Positions 6,875 to 7,431 of a stretch of DNA of 7,431 nt are shown piece after piece (position 1 is the first letter of the stretch; the number at the start of each line of letters is the position of its first letter). Source of the DNA: Beijerinckiaceae bacterium (GTDB taxonomy: Bacteria; Pseudomonadota; Alphaproteobacteria; Rhizobiales; Beijerinckiaceae); assembly GCA_027346205.1 (NCBI GenBank), contig DAIESR010000312.1, positions 1 to 7,431 of the forward strand, in the 5' to 3' direction. Made by a program: the position numbers and the translations under genes. Under the pieces are notes generated by a model, which did not search any database, was not told the DNA's origin, and was given only the letters and a program-made list of their open reading frames with translations.

Positions 6875-7324
6875 TCACGGCGCGATGTAGATCCAACCCT
6901 TGAGTTGGCGCTCGACAATCGTCGGCACACCCGCCTGGGTCACGGTCACTCCAGGCAGCAGGTCGGCGGCCGTCTTGTGCAGGCCTTCCAAAGTAACATG
7001 GCAGGCCAGAAATTCGATATGCATAGATACCGCTGACGCGATGCGGGGTGCCACGGGCGAATCCTTCAGCACAGCATGCAAGCCAGGGCCAAAGGCGACG
7101 ATGGCAATCTTCACATTGTCGTTGCCATAGAATTTCTGCGTGTTGAGCGCATTGTTGAGAACCAGGTTCATCTTCTTCACATCGCTCGAATCGAGCTGGA
7201 TGACCAGCTTGCGAGGATGATCCCAGTCCGGCTTGGGATTGGCGAGGGTTTCCGCCATGCCCGCCCACGAAGAAGCCAGGAAAATCGCCAACAAAGCTGC
7301 CGAGAACAAGTGCACGGTTTTCAT
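6875..7324 (-). CDS. Exported DsrE-fold protein (first of two)
   Basis: This 149-residue protein has a clear signal peptide (MKT, hydrophobic HLFSAALLAIFLASSWAG, likely cut after GMA at residue 24) and a mature DsrE/DsrF-like domain of the COG1416 type. Diagnostic stretches are KLVIQLDSSDVKKMNLVLNN (39-58), FYGNDNVKIAIVAFGPGLH (65-83), LKDSPVAPRIAS (86-97), FLACHVTLEGL with Cys108 (105-115), DLLPGVTVTQAGV (121-133) and the ending RQLKGWIYIAP. Cytoplasmic DsrE relatives take part in sulfur transfer through a conserved Cys; secreted members are mostly uncharacterised. The ATG at 7324 has only a weak ribosome site. The downstream DsrE gene ends in a similar way (EGYVQIQP), suggesting the two are distant paralogues that may work together. 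Confidence 0.9.
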   Translation of the reverse strand: MKTVHLFSAALLAIFLASSWAGMAETLANPKPDWDHPRKLVIQLDSSDVKKMNLVLNNALNTQKFYGNDNVKIAIVAFGPGLHAVLKDSPVAPRIASAVSMHIEFLACHVTLEGLHKTAADLLPGVTVTQAGVPTIVERQLKGWIYIAP

Positions 7325-7431
7325 CGTCTCGATTCCACCAACTCCGCTTTTAAGATGACCTCCCTCGAAATCCTCACGAAAGAGCCTATCTCAAGCTGCC
7401 TCCATCCACGGCAAGGTCCCGATGCCTTACT
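7325..7431 (-). other. Upstream region of the first DsrE gene
   Basis: These 107 bases run to the window edge. I see no gene and no convincing promoter. A minus-strand CTTGAG lies near 7395 but has no good -10 partner. The frame entering from the right edge gives no recognisable protein end. Confidence 0.2.

Overview
The window looks like chromosomal DNA of a GC-rich alphaproteobacterium, probably of the order Hyphomicrobiales (rhizobia and relatives, possibly a Beijerinckiaceae-like lineage). This rests on the style of the proteins (the malic enzyme N-terminus, the 339-residue ketol-acid reductoisomerase, and the acetolactate synthase subunits). It is an impression from protein style, not a database result. 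Every gene I can support lies on the minus strand, so transcription runs from high to low coordinates.

In the order of transcription: two exported DsrE-fold proteins (7324-6875 and 6735-6214) open the window. A regulatory region of about 0.4 kb (6213-5805) follows. It contains a candidate 16-codon leader peptide with a Leu-Leu-Ile-Val codon run, a long imperfect hairpin and a textbook intrinsic terminator, which together look like a transcription attenuator. Next come ilvB (acetolactate synthase large subunit, 5804-4044), a small SnoaL/NTF2-like protein (4010-3651) and ilvN (small subunit, 3639-3088). The gaps are 33 and 11 nt, so these three should form one operon. A MazE/MazF-type toxin-antitoxin pair (3018-2743 and 2709-2368) follows, with its own perfect inverted-repeat operator. 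Then comes ilvC (2233-1214). Last is the 5' part of a malic enzyme gene (924 to the window edge), which carries a one-base frameshift.

Functionally the core is branched-chain amino acid synthesis. IlvBN condenses pyruvate (with pyruvate or 2-oxobutyrate), and IlvC reduces and isomerises the product. Malic enzyme next door makes pyruvate, but no shared control is visible. The attenuator ahead of ilvB would link transcription of ilvB-SnoaL-ilvN to charging of Leu/Ile/Val tRNAs. The mazEF pair appears to be a self-regulated insertion between ilvN and ilvC.

The points most worth a second look are the leader-peptide attenuator, the SnoaL-like gene wedged between the two subunits of one enzyme, two unusual residues in conserved motifs of IlvB, the toxin-antitoxin pair inside the ilv cluster, and the malic enzyme frameshift. 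I saw no tRNA, rRNA, CRISPR array, insertion sequence or phage gene. The long open frames on the plus strand opposite ilvB and ilvC are antisense shadows.
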